Assembly (NCBI GenBank): GCA_037074705.1
Contig: CM073593.1
Coordinates: 108,130,238-108,194,237, forward strand
DNA length: 64,000 bases
Direction: 5' to 3'
From: Zhengitettix transpicula
Lineage: Eukaryota; Arthropoda; Insecta; Orthoptera; Tetrigidae
Shown here piece by piece: positions 34,090 to 44,634 of this stretch; within the stretch, counting starts at the first letter, position 1; each line of letters opens with the position of its first letter. The position numbers and the translations under genes were made by a program. The notes beneath the pieces are model-generated. The model did no database searches. It was not told where the DNA came from and saw only the letters and a list, made by a program, of their open reading frames with translations.

Positions 34090-34690
34090 TATTTTTAAAC
34101 AATGACGTCATAAACTCCCCCATTAAAATATTAATATCTTCTAAGCAATTGCAATGCACTGACACGATACCCGGGAATTTAAAGGTTCTTCGACATGCAA
34201 AGTAATTGGAAAAATGACGTCATTGACACACCAACTAAAATTAAAATCTAATTAGTTAAAAATTCATAAAATTCACAATGACGTCACTGTCTTGTTCTCA
34301 GACGAATTCAAAAGACTACAACAGCGGATTAATTTGAAAACATGACGTCATATACACCCTATAGAAATAATAATGTTTTTAAAAATTAAAATTAAACAAT
34401 TCACTCATACGTCACCATTTTAATATTCAGAGAATTTCGATATGTCTTCACTTAACAGATTTTTTAAAAAATATGACGTCATTGACACGCCATTGAAATA
34501 TATGAATTATAGTTTTAAGAAAGAAATTATTCACTTCACAATTACGTTCCTCTCGTATGCTCAGAGAAATTTTGAACTCTCTCTTCATCAACAAATTAAT
34601 TTGAAAAAATGACGTCACAGACACCCGCATTGAAATACCTCGGAGAAAAATTTCGAGCCTCTTCAACACGCCGATTAATCTGAAAACATG
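34090..34690 (+). repeat. Tandem array carrying CRE palindromes
   Basis: Units of about 111-134 bp. Perfect TGACGTCA lies at 34103, 34215, 34279, 34343, 34474 and 34610. Decayed sites are at 34406 and 34540. In most units the site is preceded by ATTAATTTGAAAA and followed by a GACAC or ATACACC block and a (T)TGAAATA block. A second site sits mid-unit after TTCACAAT. The octamer is kept better than the surrounding AT-rich text. Confidence 0.75.
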
Positions 34691-35117
34691 TCAACACCGC
34701 GTCTATTAATCGTTTGAACATTCACTTCGTAGGGGACCCACAATTCATCGGCCTGTAAAGTAAAGTGCAGGTGTGGTGGTGAGAGTAAAAAGAAGGCCTT
34801 GGGCGCCCTAAAACTTTGTTCTTTTAATTCCCCTGAGGGCTTGAGGTTTGGCATTAATGGACGCGACCAAACAATAATAAAAAGTTTTCGTTCCGCCGTG
34901 AAACGTTAAGGCAGTGGTGCTTTTAAGGTAAACTTATTACTTATAAATATTAATATACAACCAGAACTGAAAATAACCGGGGGGAGGAGGGGGGCGGGAG
35001 GTAAAACTTACAGCCGTACTTGGTATACAGTAAGTTACACTTCAGGACTGTTAAAGAACTTCTGGAATATTTCATGTTTTAAACAGTCCGGTTAAAAAAA
35101 TTAAAATACAAAACACA
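34691..35117. other. Intergenic DNA, no gene seen
   Basis: Mixed composition with a G-rich run at 34979-34999. Nothing supported. Confidence 0.5.
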
Positions 35118-35552
35118 ACGTTTCATCACTTTTAATTTTTTTTTGGAGGCATCTTCAAGTGTTTTAAATATGTAGATCAACTGGAAGTTTTTAGATCTGC
35201 GTGCGGAGTTAATTAAAAATTAAATTTTAAACACGAAAATTGAATTTATAATTATTATTAATTGTTTTTTGGGATACTTTTAATTATAAAGCAGGACGAG
35301 TAAGAATTATTAATTACAATTTTTTAATAATTTCATTGTGGAACTTAACCAATAATAATTTCTTATTAATCAGATTAATTAACCTTCTCTACGATATTCT
35401 ATTAATTTATAACTTAAGTTAGAAGAAGAAGAATAAGAAGAAATAAACGTTACATAAATTTGTTCCTTCCACCATGCATAAGAAAACAAAATTGTTACCT
35501 GAGAAACATAAAAGAAAACCTGATGAAAGTACAAAAGAGATTTTGGAACGTC
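35118..35552. repeat. Opposed pair of decayed hammerhead-like motifs
   Basis: Minus-strand motif at 35118-35159 (TTGAAGA, T, GCCTCC.., GAAACGTTG) and plus-strand motif at 35520-35552 (CTGATGA, AAGTAC.., GGAACGTCG). The right-hand segment from about 35400 resembles 38740-38880, including ATTGTTAC and the same motif, so it is a dispersed repeat. Confidence 0.4.
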
Positions 35553-35653
35553 GTTGAGTTGAATGAAATATTTTAGAACGACTGTAAAGAGAGGATGTTA
35601 ATTTATTTAAATTATTAATACAACCACAGACGTAAATATGAATATTATAACTC

Positions 35654-36184
35654 TATGATACACTTTTTTAAGGGTAATCCACATGGTGGCAACTCCCCTT
35701 TAATAGCATAGGAAGGGATTTGAAAGGGGGGATGCGGAAGGGTAGAGGAAGGTAGCCAAGGGTTAACTAGGGGCCCCCGGGCTATATTTTAAAGATCCTA
35801 CCCGGCATTCGCCTAAAAGTAATGCAGAGAAAACCCTAGAAAAACCTGCATCAGGTAGGTCGGGCATTGGGTACTTGTCCCACGCCCTTCCCTGGATGGC
35901 GGGAGAGGAGTTTTCTGTGAGGACGCAGCATTGCCTTCTCCGTACCTCGACCAGTTTAGGAGTCAGCTGGCCGACAGTTCCAATGGGAATAGCGGACAAC
36001 TCTTACCGTATGCCCAAGGTCTGTGACCCCGGAACATACACCTCTCAGAACAGGCCTCGGCTTGTGGGAAACTTTGTTAAAAAACGGAGAGGGGAAGGCA
36101 TCCCCAAAGGTAGTCCCTTCGTGTCTCTCCTACAAGGTTCTGCCTTCGAGAGAATAGCCCTCGCAGACATTCATATGTTACACT
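35654..36184 (-). mobile_element. Family A copy A7 with TSD
   Basis: Insert 35665-36173 is bracketed by TATGATACACT (35654-35664) and TATGTTACACT (36174-36184), an 11-bp duplication with one mismatch. The T-rich tail is at the left. The copy lacks the usual tail-end words and starts at AAGGGTAATCC. The 5' side reaches the hairpin region (CTTCGAGAGAATAGCCCTCG). Confidence 0.8.
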
Positions 36185-36324
36185 AACCGTTGAGTACAAT
36201 TAAAATATAGAATTATTTTAGTACGTGCGATTTTTAAGGCGACGGTACTTGAAAACTAAATATTTTAAAGCTTTGATTGGAAGCGAACAAGCACGAGATC
36301 TATTTTCCCCCCTCCCCTTCCCCC

Positions 36325-36372
<48 letters not shown>

Positions 36373-37057
36373 CCTTACACTGGATAATTCTTCTTATCAC
36401 GTAAAATATTACGTGTCTCATGGGAAATCGACTGCAATTTCTTTTTATCCCGAAACGTCAAGAGTTAACACAATCAAAAAAACACGCTAAGGTCAAGGAG
36501 CAAAATTGTAGTCCCTTTAAAAGGAACAACCCCCTCACCACCCCCCCGTCCCAGATATTTGTGACAAAGTATCCGTTGAGTTGTTCATATCTCGCGGGGG
36601 AGTGTCCAGACTTGGATCAGGTGTTCGTGACTGGGCCATTTCTCAACGTTTCCACGGGGGTGGAAATTGCTTCGAAGGGACGTTAGGTGCGGTGGGGGGG
36701 GGGGGCGGTAGAGAGTGTGTAAAGGCAAAAGACGAAATTACAGAAACTTGTGTTGGCGCTTCGTATCGAGATATTTTAAAACAAGATTTTTTTTTCTTTC
36801 TGCGACTCCCGGAGCGATTCGTGTTCGTTGTTTGACATTTCATGACTTCCACCCCAACCCCCACGCCCCCAAACGTTAACAAGTTTGTTGTTTTATCAGA
36901 TTGTTTCATGTTTTACGTGACTCGACGATCGGTTTCCTACACCCCTGTATTTTCCATTTACCACAATACTTCAAGAATATTTAATTTAATGCGGTTCCAA
37001 ATCAAGACTGAAAACAATTTTATTAAACTAATGTACTGATTATTAAATTTAATCCCA
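36185..37057. other. Intergenic DNA with a (CT)n microsatellite
   Basis: (CT)n at 36329-36370. Short frames at 36420-36835 are of mixed composition and not recognised. Confidence 0.5.
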
Positions 37058-37378
37058 TTTTAGTAAATAATAAAATATTCTTTTCCATCCCCAAGACTGG
37101 TGAGAGAAACGACACGTATCCCTTCTTCTACTTTTCCTGCATTCTATGTTTAACAATGGCACTAATAACTTCAACAAAGCCTTGTTGTTATAATGTAATT
37201 AATTTGACTTATATCATTATCAATTTCAATTAGACCAATAAATAATTGATAACCAACTAATCCATTATTAAAACATATATTGGTTACGAAGGTCCATGAT
37301 TTGATTTTATTGATTCAAATAGTCCTCGAAAAAGAAAAAATAACATATCACATAATTACAGAACTAATTAATAATTAT
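37058..37378 (+). repeat. 320-bp duplicated segment, copy 1
   Basis: Aligns almost base for base with 40953-41270. It shares AATAATAAAATATT, TTTTCCATCCCCAAGACTG, CTGCATTCTATGTTT, AAAGCCTTGTTGTTATAATG and GGTTACGAAGGTCCATGATT. No open frame. Either an interspersed repeat or a recent duplication. Confidence 0.8.
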
Positions 37379-37566
37379 TTTGAAGGTAATTTAATCAAAT
37401 ATTAAATTTTTAATGAAGCAAATTTATAACGGGACAACTAATTTAAACAGTTACATTCAAAACTTGTATTTTACATAATATTTTAAATAGTTAAAATTTG
37501 TAACCTCGTATAATTTATTTAACAATTATATTTATTGTAAAAAAATTGCGCATTTTTGTCTTTAAC

Positions 37567-37599
37567 CTGATTCAGTCTCTAAATTGCGGACGAAACGTC
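37567..37599 (+). ncRNA. Hammerhead-like motif, AAATTA class
   Basis: CTGATTC, A, GTC, loop with CTAAATTGC, GGAC, then GAAACGTC. The catalytic CTGANGA is changed at two bases. The loop and the 3' half are well kept. Confidence 0.35.
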
Positions 37600-37631
37600 A
37601 TAAATAAATTATAAATATAAAGTCAATCAAT

Positions 37632-38185
37632 TTAAAATTACTCCTCAAGCAACGAAGCCTGCGAGAGGATTCTCTCGCAGGTGAGAGCTCTGGCGGGGGC
37701 TACCTTTAGGGATGTCTTCACAAGTCTCTGGTTTTTTGAACAAAGGTTCCCACAAGCCGAGGCCTGTTTTGAGAGGTGCATGTTTCAAGGTCACAGACCT
37801 TGGCCATACGGTAGGAGTTGTCCTCTATTCCTATTGGAATAGTCGGCCAGCTGCCTCCTAAACTGGCCAAGTAAGGCGAGGGCTAAGCTGCGACCCCACA
37901 GCAAACTCCTCACCCGCCATCTAGGGAAGGGCGTGGGACAAGTACCAAATGCCCGACCTACCTGATTCAGGAATTTCTAGGGTATTCCCTGGATTACTTT
38001 TACGCGAATGCCGGGTAGGATCCTTAAACCATAGCCCGGGGCCCCTAGTTAACCCTTAGCTACCTTCCTCTACCCTTCCGCATCCCCCCTTTCAAATCCC
38101 TTTCCTATGCTATAAGAGGGGAGTTGCCACCATGTGGATTACCCTCATGCAGCCTGTCTACACCTATAAAAAAAATTAAAATTAC
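37632..38185 (+). mobile_element. Family A copy A8, near full length with TSD
   Basis: Insert 37642-38175 is bracketed by TTAAAATTAC at 37632-37641 and 38176-38185. The 5' end has a perfect 10-bp hairpin stem, CCTGCGAGAG/CTCTCGCAGG, at 37659-37682. The 3' end is GCCTGTCTACACC plus an A-rich tail, the subfamily II form. Confidence 0.8.
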
Positions 38186-38739
38186 CAATTTATACCTAAA
38201 AAAAATATTTATTATTAAATTTAACATTTCAGATAAATTACTTTTTTTGGTTCAATTTTGTATAATTTGTACATTATTCCATCCAATATCATTCGTTTCT
38301 TCTAATTTAAGTACGACATTATTATTTAGAGTGTTGTGAATGACTGTGTTCTTTTAATCTGGTTTCGAGAGCACGTTCAGTTGGCCCTATGTAACACCTT
38401 CCCCAATTATGTGTAGCACAATTAAACTTATATATGTATACGTTTTAAGTTATTTATTAATTTTAAAACTAACAAAAAAAATTTTTAATATTTTTTAAAC
38501 TTAATTTGCCAAAAATATGCTATTTCTTTATGAAGTTCTTTAGCTTGATCATTATTCTTTTAATTATTGTTATTTTTCTTATATTTAGTATTATATTTAC
38601 AGTTGTTAATAATTTTTCCTATATTTTAAAAGTATTTTCATTGTGGTATTCGTAATAAATCACAATAAATATAATTTCTTTTCCTTATATAATTATATAT
38701 ATATAGGTTATTAATTTGTTTTATAATTTAGGATAGAAG
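38186..38739. other. AT-rich DNA, no gene seen
   Basis: Strongly AT-rich. No feature supported. Confidence 0.5.
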
Positions 38740-38880
38740 AATGAGAGGAATTAAATGTTACTTAAATTAAATATTGTTTGCCGTTTACAGTATTTAAACG
38801 AAAAAATAATTGTTACTGGAGAAGAATAGGAAATAACCTGATAAAACTACTAAAAGGGTACTGAAACGTCATTGTGTTGA
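38740..38880 (+). repeat. Dispersed repeat with hammerhead-like motif
   Basis: Related to 35400-35560. The motif at 38838-38870 reads CTGATAA, A, ACTAC..GGGTAC, T, GAAACGTC. The core is one base off CTGANGA and stem II is weak. Confidence 0.4.
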
Positions 38881-40831
38881 ATAAAATATTATAATATAAT
38901 ATAATTAAATTAAACACTTGTTAACAGATATTTTATGTGTTATTAAACGCAAAATTCAATTATTTTTAATTAATAAAAAAAAATTCCTCCCTTGACTGGG
39001 GCCAACACTTAACCTTATTAACCTGATAAAACGTCGTAGCGACAAGAAGGCGATTTAGATCAAAGACAACCCTGATGATAATGTGACAGTAGTTTAGTGC
39101 CGGGGACCCGAATTGACCAATAAATAAAACACTCGGGGGTTATCAGAGTGAACCTAACCCCCGTAATAAATCTTCTGTGAAAATTACAGAGAGAGACTAT
39201 TTATCTCTGACTGACGCTGATAAATATCGCTGCCTCAATTAGTTACTGAAGTCGTCACAATAAAAGCCCCGTAAAATGAAAATAATCACAGAGCAATCGA
39301 TCATCGCGCCATTCGACTCCGGGGCGGAAAATATTTTAAAATGAAAATTTGTTGGGGGTGGGGGCGGGGAAATAATAGCTGTCCATTTGTTAATGACCAT
39401 ACAGACAATTGAATGTATCTGGAAGGTCTTGAAAACAAGGGACGTGTGATTTGTCACCCCCCCCCCGCCCTCGGAAAAATAACAACATTGTAAACAGGAT
39501 ACGGGGTGGTCGAGTCCGGCGGCCATTAACAATCGGCTCAAACAATTCGATATGTTTTCCCTTGCAACCCCCCCCTTTTTTTCCGCAAAACAGTTTAGCA
39601 ATAGACAGTTACCCATCCCCATTCCTCACGAGGAAGGGATAATTTACCGTTGCCGTTTTTATTGTTGTTGGTGGTGGCGGTGGAAGGAATTTTTTTAACA
39701 CACAAAAAAAAATTAATCGTTTCTGATCGTGACAATAGAAAGTGTTGATTTACAATTTGTGGGATGACGTAATTCGCGGTCGTTTTATTTTTCTGTTCCA
39801 ATTTCCGGGGACGCGGGGTGTTAAAACAATGCAAAGAGTTTCTATCACACATTGTTGCCGATTTATTTTCAACCCCCCCGCCCCCTCAGCGGACTGATCA
39901 ATTTATTTAAAAAACCCCGGGGTTTCAATGACAAATCCATTTTTCCCCTTAAACTGTTTTCCATCCCCTATGTTATTTGTTACTTGCCTTAGGGGTGTGG
40001 GGGTCCGGTTTTAGGAAATATTGAAACGTGTAATGACATCTGCTTATTCTGACGGGGATGAATTTTTTTTTTTTTACCAAATATAAAACGTCATCTCGTT
40101 CTTGCGCGCATTTTGCGTTTCTCGAATCACCATATGATAGCAACAAGGATCACACGTTGTGTGTTGGTATTTATTTTATCACGTAATTGGGTATATCTTT
40201 AGTGGTTTTCTTTGCTCTAATAGTTATTCGACGTTATAGAGCGAGGTTGCTTGTATTTAGCTCAAGTCCGTCGTGAAATTAAAAGCGCCCGAGTTTCCTT
40301 CATCCTCGAGTCGTGTTTAAGACTCCCCTGGGTAAGGGGGAGGGGGAGGGGGAGGGGGGCCCGGAGCCGAAAATAGTCCCCTTGCTTGGAAGGCCATCAT
40401 CTGCTTTGTGCTTACGGGAACAGACGATCTCCGTCAGCGAAAGCAATCCGCAAACTTGCAAACTAAGTCGTTAAAAATAAAATATGGGGGGGGGCTCCCA
40501 AGGTCTGTCTGTGTGCGAGAGACAGGCCTCTGACCGACGAGTGTTCTCGTAAATTGATGTTCACAATCGATAAGAAATAATACGAGCCGGAAAAGTTTTC
40601 CGTGTATCTTTTTAGCCAATGTCTAAATTTTTTTGGGTCGGATTTTGAAAAACATTGTCATTATTTTATTAAGGACAACAAATTATGATCCTTAATCGAA
40701 TTAGGAGGATAACGTAGCACTCAAATGTCTTAATAAACAAAGCCGAATATTTTATACGTGCAGGTTTCTGTATAATAAATGCATTTAACACTAATTAAAT
40801 AAATACTAATTTCAACCGGACTTGAATCTAA
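38881..40831. other. Intergenic DNA, no gene seen
   Basis: Alternates AT-rich DNA and patches with G or C homopolymers (39356, 39462, 39872, 40339). A 127-codon minus frame at 39239-39622 has homopolymer-derived Pro and Gly runs and no domain. CCTGATAAAACGTCGTAG at 39021 is a hammerhead-like fragment lacking a stem. Confidence 0.45.
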
Positions 40832-40952
40832 TAAATAAAATTGACTGTATGTATGTATGTATGTATGTATGCATGTATGTTCCGCATACAAATCTTCAAC
40901 AGTGGAGCAAAATTCACCCAAAATGTCTACACATTTTTTACGAATCCGAAAC
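40832..40952 (-). mobile_element. Family B tail fragment with (TATG)n
   Basis: On the minus strand: TTTTGGGTGAATTTTGCTCC, then TTGTATGCGGAACATACATG and a (CATA)n run (40845-40880). This matches the ends of B1 and B2 and shows that a microsatellite belongs to the tail. It sits directly against the 320-bp repeat at 40953. Confidence 0.6.
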
Positions 40953-41270
40953 TTTAGTAAATAATAAAATATTATTTTCCATCCCCAAGACTGATGAGAG
41001 AAACGTCACGTATCCCTTCTTCTACTTCTCCTGCATTCTATGTTTGAAAATGGCACTAATAATTTCAACAAAGCCTTGTTGTTATAATGTAATTTTTTTT
41101 ATATATTATTATCAATTTCAATTAGACCAATAAATAATTGATTACCAACTAATCCATTATTAAAACATATATTGGTTACGAAGGTCCATGATTTGATTTG
41201 CTTGATTCAAATAGTCCTTGAAAAAGTAAACATAATATATCACATATTTACATAACTAATTAATAATTAT
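40953..41270 (+). repeat. 320-bp duplicated segment, copy 2
   Basis: See the partner at 37058-37378. It contains CTGATGAGAGAAACGTC at 40991-41007: both catalytic hammerhead words separated by only two bases. Copy 1 has CTGGTGAGAGAAACGAC at the same place. Confidence 0.8.
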
Positions 41271-41385
41271 ATAATATATAATAATTCTATGAACATAACT
41301 AAATTTCTTATAATAATGGAGAAAAAATATATGACATTTATAATGATATAGACAAACAGCCTTGAGTACGAGACTTCTATTTATT

Positions 41386-41388
<3 letters not shown>

Positions 41389-41427
<39 letters not shown>
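41389..41427. repeat. (AT)n microsatellite
   Basis: About 19 AT repeats, ending against a hammerhead-like motif. Confidence 0.9.
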
Positions 41428-41428
<1 letters not shown>

Positions 41429-41429
41429 G

Positions 41430-41458
41430 GACGTTTCGATCTTGTTTTAAGTCCTCTA
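41430..41458 (-). ncRNA. Hammerhead-like motif, decayed
   Basis: Minus strand: GGTAGAGGA, CTT..AAG, ATC, then GAAACGTCC. The 3' half is intact and the 5' core is not. Confidence 0.3.
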
Positions 41459-41612
41459 CCAATTATTTATATAAAACAACATCAGCTGCCTTTTTTGTTG
41501 CAAAGAAAGTAATTAATTATTTCGGTTAATAAACATAATTTTCTGACTCAAGGCCGTTTACTCAATTAGTTAAATAAGTCAGAAATAGTTTATTAATTAA
41601 AAAATTAACACA

Positions 41613-41643
41613 GCGTTTCGTCCTCAATCTAGGATATCATCAG
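41613..41643 (-). ncRNA. Hammerhead-like motif with intact CTGATGA
   Basis: Minus strand: CTGATGA, T, A, stem TCCT, loop AGATTG, stem AGGA, C, then GAAACGC. Both core words are perfect and stem II has 4 bp with one A-C mismatch below. The usual ACGT is changed to ACGC. A 5' half only (CTGAAGATGTTGCAAATTA) lies at 41892-41912. Confidence 0.45.
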
Positions 41644-42121
41644 GATGTGGACAATAATGAAAAACCTAAATTCTAATAAATCCAAAATAAAAATTTTATT
41701 TAAACAAATGTTCACCAAAACTTGTTTTTAGTATCAAAATATAATATATAAATATATGTTCTGAATATTTAAGATTAACCTAGAAATAAACCACAGCCCT
41801 TTTAACGTCACAAAATAATCAATTCCGTCGAAAATTTGCAGTCAGCGGAGCACGTCCGAAACTATCAATATAAAATTATAAAAACTTCTTACCTGAAGAT
41901 GTTGCAAATTATAATTTCTATTAAAATAATATGTTTTGTTGACGTTAAAAGGCTGTTTGTTTTTAATATAAAATAGATTTAACTTACAATTTCCATAACA
42001 CTGTAGACATTTTTTTCTATTAAAATTAAACAAATTTAATTGGCCTCATGAGGCCGGCTGCCATTGAAATATTCTCGCTTTATCCTCCGATGTTTTTTTT
42101 ATATAAAAACGTGCCACTTTA

Positions 42122-42619
42122 ATTCTAGAAACAACCTTCCCAGAGAGCTCTGGAGGAGGCTACCTTTGGGGATGCCTTCACATCTCTCTGGTTTTTTTGA
42201 ACTAAGTTTCCCACATGCTGAGGCCTGTGTATGTTCCGGGATCACAGACCTTGGGCATACGGTAAGAGTTGTCCCCTGCCTCCTAAATTGGTCAAGGCAC
42301 GGCGAGGGGAAAGCTGCGACCCCACAGCAAACCCCTCTCCCGCCATCCAGGGAAGGGCGTGGGACAAGTATCCAATGCCCGACCAACCTGATGCAGGTTT
42401 TTCTAGGGGTTTCCCTGCATCACTTGTAGGCGAATTGCTGGGTAGGATCCTTAAACCATAGCCCGGGGGCCCCTAGTTAACCCTTGTCTACCTTCCTCTA
42501 CCCTTCCGCATCTCCCCTTTCAGTTCCCTTTCCTATGCTATTAAAGGGGAGTTGCCACCATGTGGATTACCCTCATGTAGCCTGTCTACACCTTAAAAAA
42601 AATAAAAAAATTCTAGAAA
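42122..42619 (+). mobile_element. Family A copy A9, 5'-truncated with TSD
   Basis: Insert 42132-42609 is bracketed by ATTCTAGAAA at 42122-42131 and 42610-42619. It starts inside the family at CAACCTTCCCAGAGAGCTC and so lacks the 5' hairpin. The tail GCCTGTCTACACC plus A run places it in subfamily II. A truncated copy with a clean TSD is typical of target-primed retrotransposition. Confidence 0.85.
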
Positions 42620-43669
42620 AAAAATAGTAGCATGTTTTCTCTAAAAAACCGCGAAAATATAAACGCTATTCAGAATAGATAAAGGGAGAATGATCCTTAG
42701 AGCAATTAAGGGGGGGAAAAACTATTATAGGAGTATAGACGGAACCTAATTTTCATTTGGGGAATTTAAATGGAAATAAAACCATGGTACAATCGTTGAA
42801 TGAAACAACTGTCCTGATATATTATTTTCGTGCTTGTACAGCGACAACGATTTTATTTATTTTCAGGGAAAGGACCAGCCGCACAAAATCCTACCTTGAG
42901 GCACGCGTTTTCTTCATTTCAAAGCTTTATTGAATCTATTTTATTATTTGTCCCCTTTCAGGTTTCTTTCGTTACATTTCACTAGAAAAAACAACCCCCT
43001 GATAACTCACCCTTATTTTATACCAATTGGGGTATAAAAATCCATTATGAACATAAAATTTCCATTTTGTTATTGTATCATCTTTGCCAACCCATGAACG
43101 ATTTCACTTTTTATGTTGTTGTCGAAACAACATATTTTGAAGTGAGCTTCGTCTGTCTGAGCCTCTCCTTGTCGCCGTTGCTTGTGGCCTTTTAATTCCG
43201 CTGGAGAATGAGTTTCTTTACAAATTGCCGCTTGCTCGGTCTCCATTTAATTGCTCTCACAGTCACCCCCCTCTTCCCCCACACCCTCATTTCACATCTT
43301 TTTTGTTTTGTTATTACGTTCGCAGCCAATCGTGGTAATGAAGTAGCAGTCACTTAGATGGTTTCGTTTCAAAAAAAATAAATTAATGTCTACAGTGAGC
43401 TTATGTGCTTGTCCTTTTGTTGAGAATAATTTTACAAAAGTCACCCTCCGGTCACTCCTGCATCTCCAATAAAAAAAAGTGAAACGTCTGAGTTACGACT
43501 CAAAGTAAATTACGAATCATTCATTGCTTACAAGAAAATGGCAGACAAGAATTAAGTAGGATTTAAGCATACACTTAACATCGCGGTAATAAAAGACGAT
43601 GAATAGTTAACCAACGTTGCAGAATAAAATATAAAAGCTCAATATGGCGGCTAAATGCACCAAACGTAA
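42620..43669. other. Intergenic DNA, no gene seen
   Basis: AT-rich with no supported feature. Confidence 0.5.
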
Positions 43670-43924
43670 ACACATAAGAAAATTTTGATTTTTCATTCAA
43701 AATTAAAGAAAAAAAAATCCTTGCAATCAAAACTAGACATTTCAAAGCGATATGTTTTAAAAGTACCCGAATTTAATCTGTTCGCTCGATCATTAAACAT
43801 TAACATTCAACAGTTTCACTTAGCCTGAAGAAGGCCAAAATAGGTTCTGAAACATCATTGTCATCGTTAATTGTCTCAAACATAATTTTATGTTCATTAT
43901 AAATTAAATAAATTAACGATCCCT
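43670..43924 (+). repeat. Interspersed repeat with hammerhead-like motif
   Basis: Related to 33650-33960. The motif at 43825-43856 reads CTGAAGA, A, GGCC, loop AAAATA, GGTT, CT, then GAAACATC. The stem pairs only through G-U at its base. Confidence 0.45.
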
Positions 43925-43965
43925 TATCAGACATTCTTAAATAAATATATTTAACACCTTTAACA

Positions 43966-43998
43966 ACGTTTCAGTACGTTTCTGTGTGCTTTCCTCAG
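43966..43998 (-). ncRNA. Hammerhead-like motif, left foldback arm
   Basis: Minus strand: CTGAGGA, A, stem AGCAC, loop, stem GTACT, then GAAACGTT. Core words are intact and stem II pairs 4 of 5. Flanking AAC and GTT can form a 3-bp stem I. Confidence 0.45.
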
Positions 43999-44326
43999 GT
44001 TTATATAATGTTATGTTACCACGGCGTAACAATTGTGTGTCATAGAACATTTAAAAACTAATTATAAAGTAAATAGTAACATAATTTTTTTAAATTAACA
44101 AATGTATACTAAAACTTGTTTCTAAATTTCATAAAAGTACATCAGAAGTTAAAAAAAATTTTGGGTTATTAATATTAGCTAATATAATAAAGAGACGATT
44201 ATTAATATTTTTTTTATTATTATTCTATTGAAGTGATAACGTTTCGAAATAGATAAACGAAATTTCATTTTTTTCTACCCTTTTAAGTATAAATTGAACC
44301 CCATGTTTCAATTCAAACCCAAAACT

Positions 44327-44367
<41 letters not shown>

Positions 44368-44434
44368 AATCTGTGACTTGAAATATTCTAGGACATAAAA
44401 TTGTTACGCCGAGGTAACATAATATTATTTAAAC

Positions 44435-44470
44435 CTGAGGGAAGCACAAAAGAAAACATACTGAAACGTC
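44435..44470 (+). ncRNA. Hammerhead-like motif, right foldback arm
   Basis: CTGAGGG, A, AGCAC..ATACT, GAAACGTC. One core base is changed and stem II pairs 3 of 5. The 5' flank AAAC pairs with GTT after the predicted cleavage site. Confidence 0.4.
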
Positions 44471-44634
44471 GTTAAATTGTTTAAAAAATATATTTTAAAA
44501 TGTCAGAAAATTGTCGTCAATTCCTTTAAATTATAATATTAATAAAACAGACTAAAATAATAATATTCACGATTTTACTTAATATAACTTAATTAAAATA
44601 AAACTCGCTAATTAAGTAAAATTACTAATGATAC

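Larger units (their letters stand above)
43925..44510. repeat. Foldback element with hammerhead arms
   Basis: Inverted arms of about 130 bp at 43925-44055 and 44378-44510. They share CAGACATT or CTGACATT, AACGACGTTTCAGTA-like text, CCTCAGGTTTA, ATGTTACC and CGGCGTAACAATT. The centre holds AT-rich DNA and (AT)n at 44330-44364. There is no coding capacity. Confidence 0.75.

Noticed and set aside
39239..39622. 127-codon minus-strand frame
   Set aside because: Homopolymer-driven Gly and Pro runs, with no known family or supporting signals.
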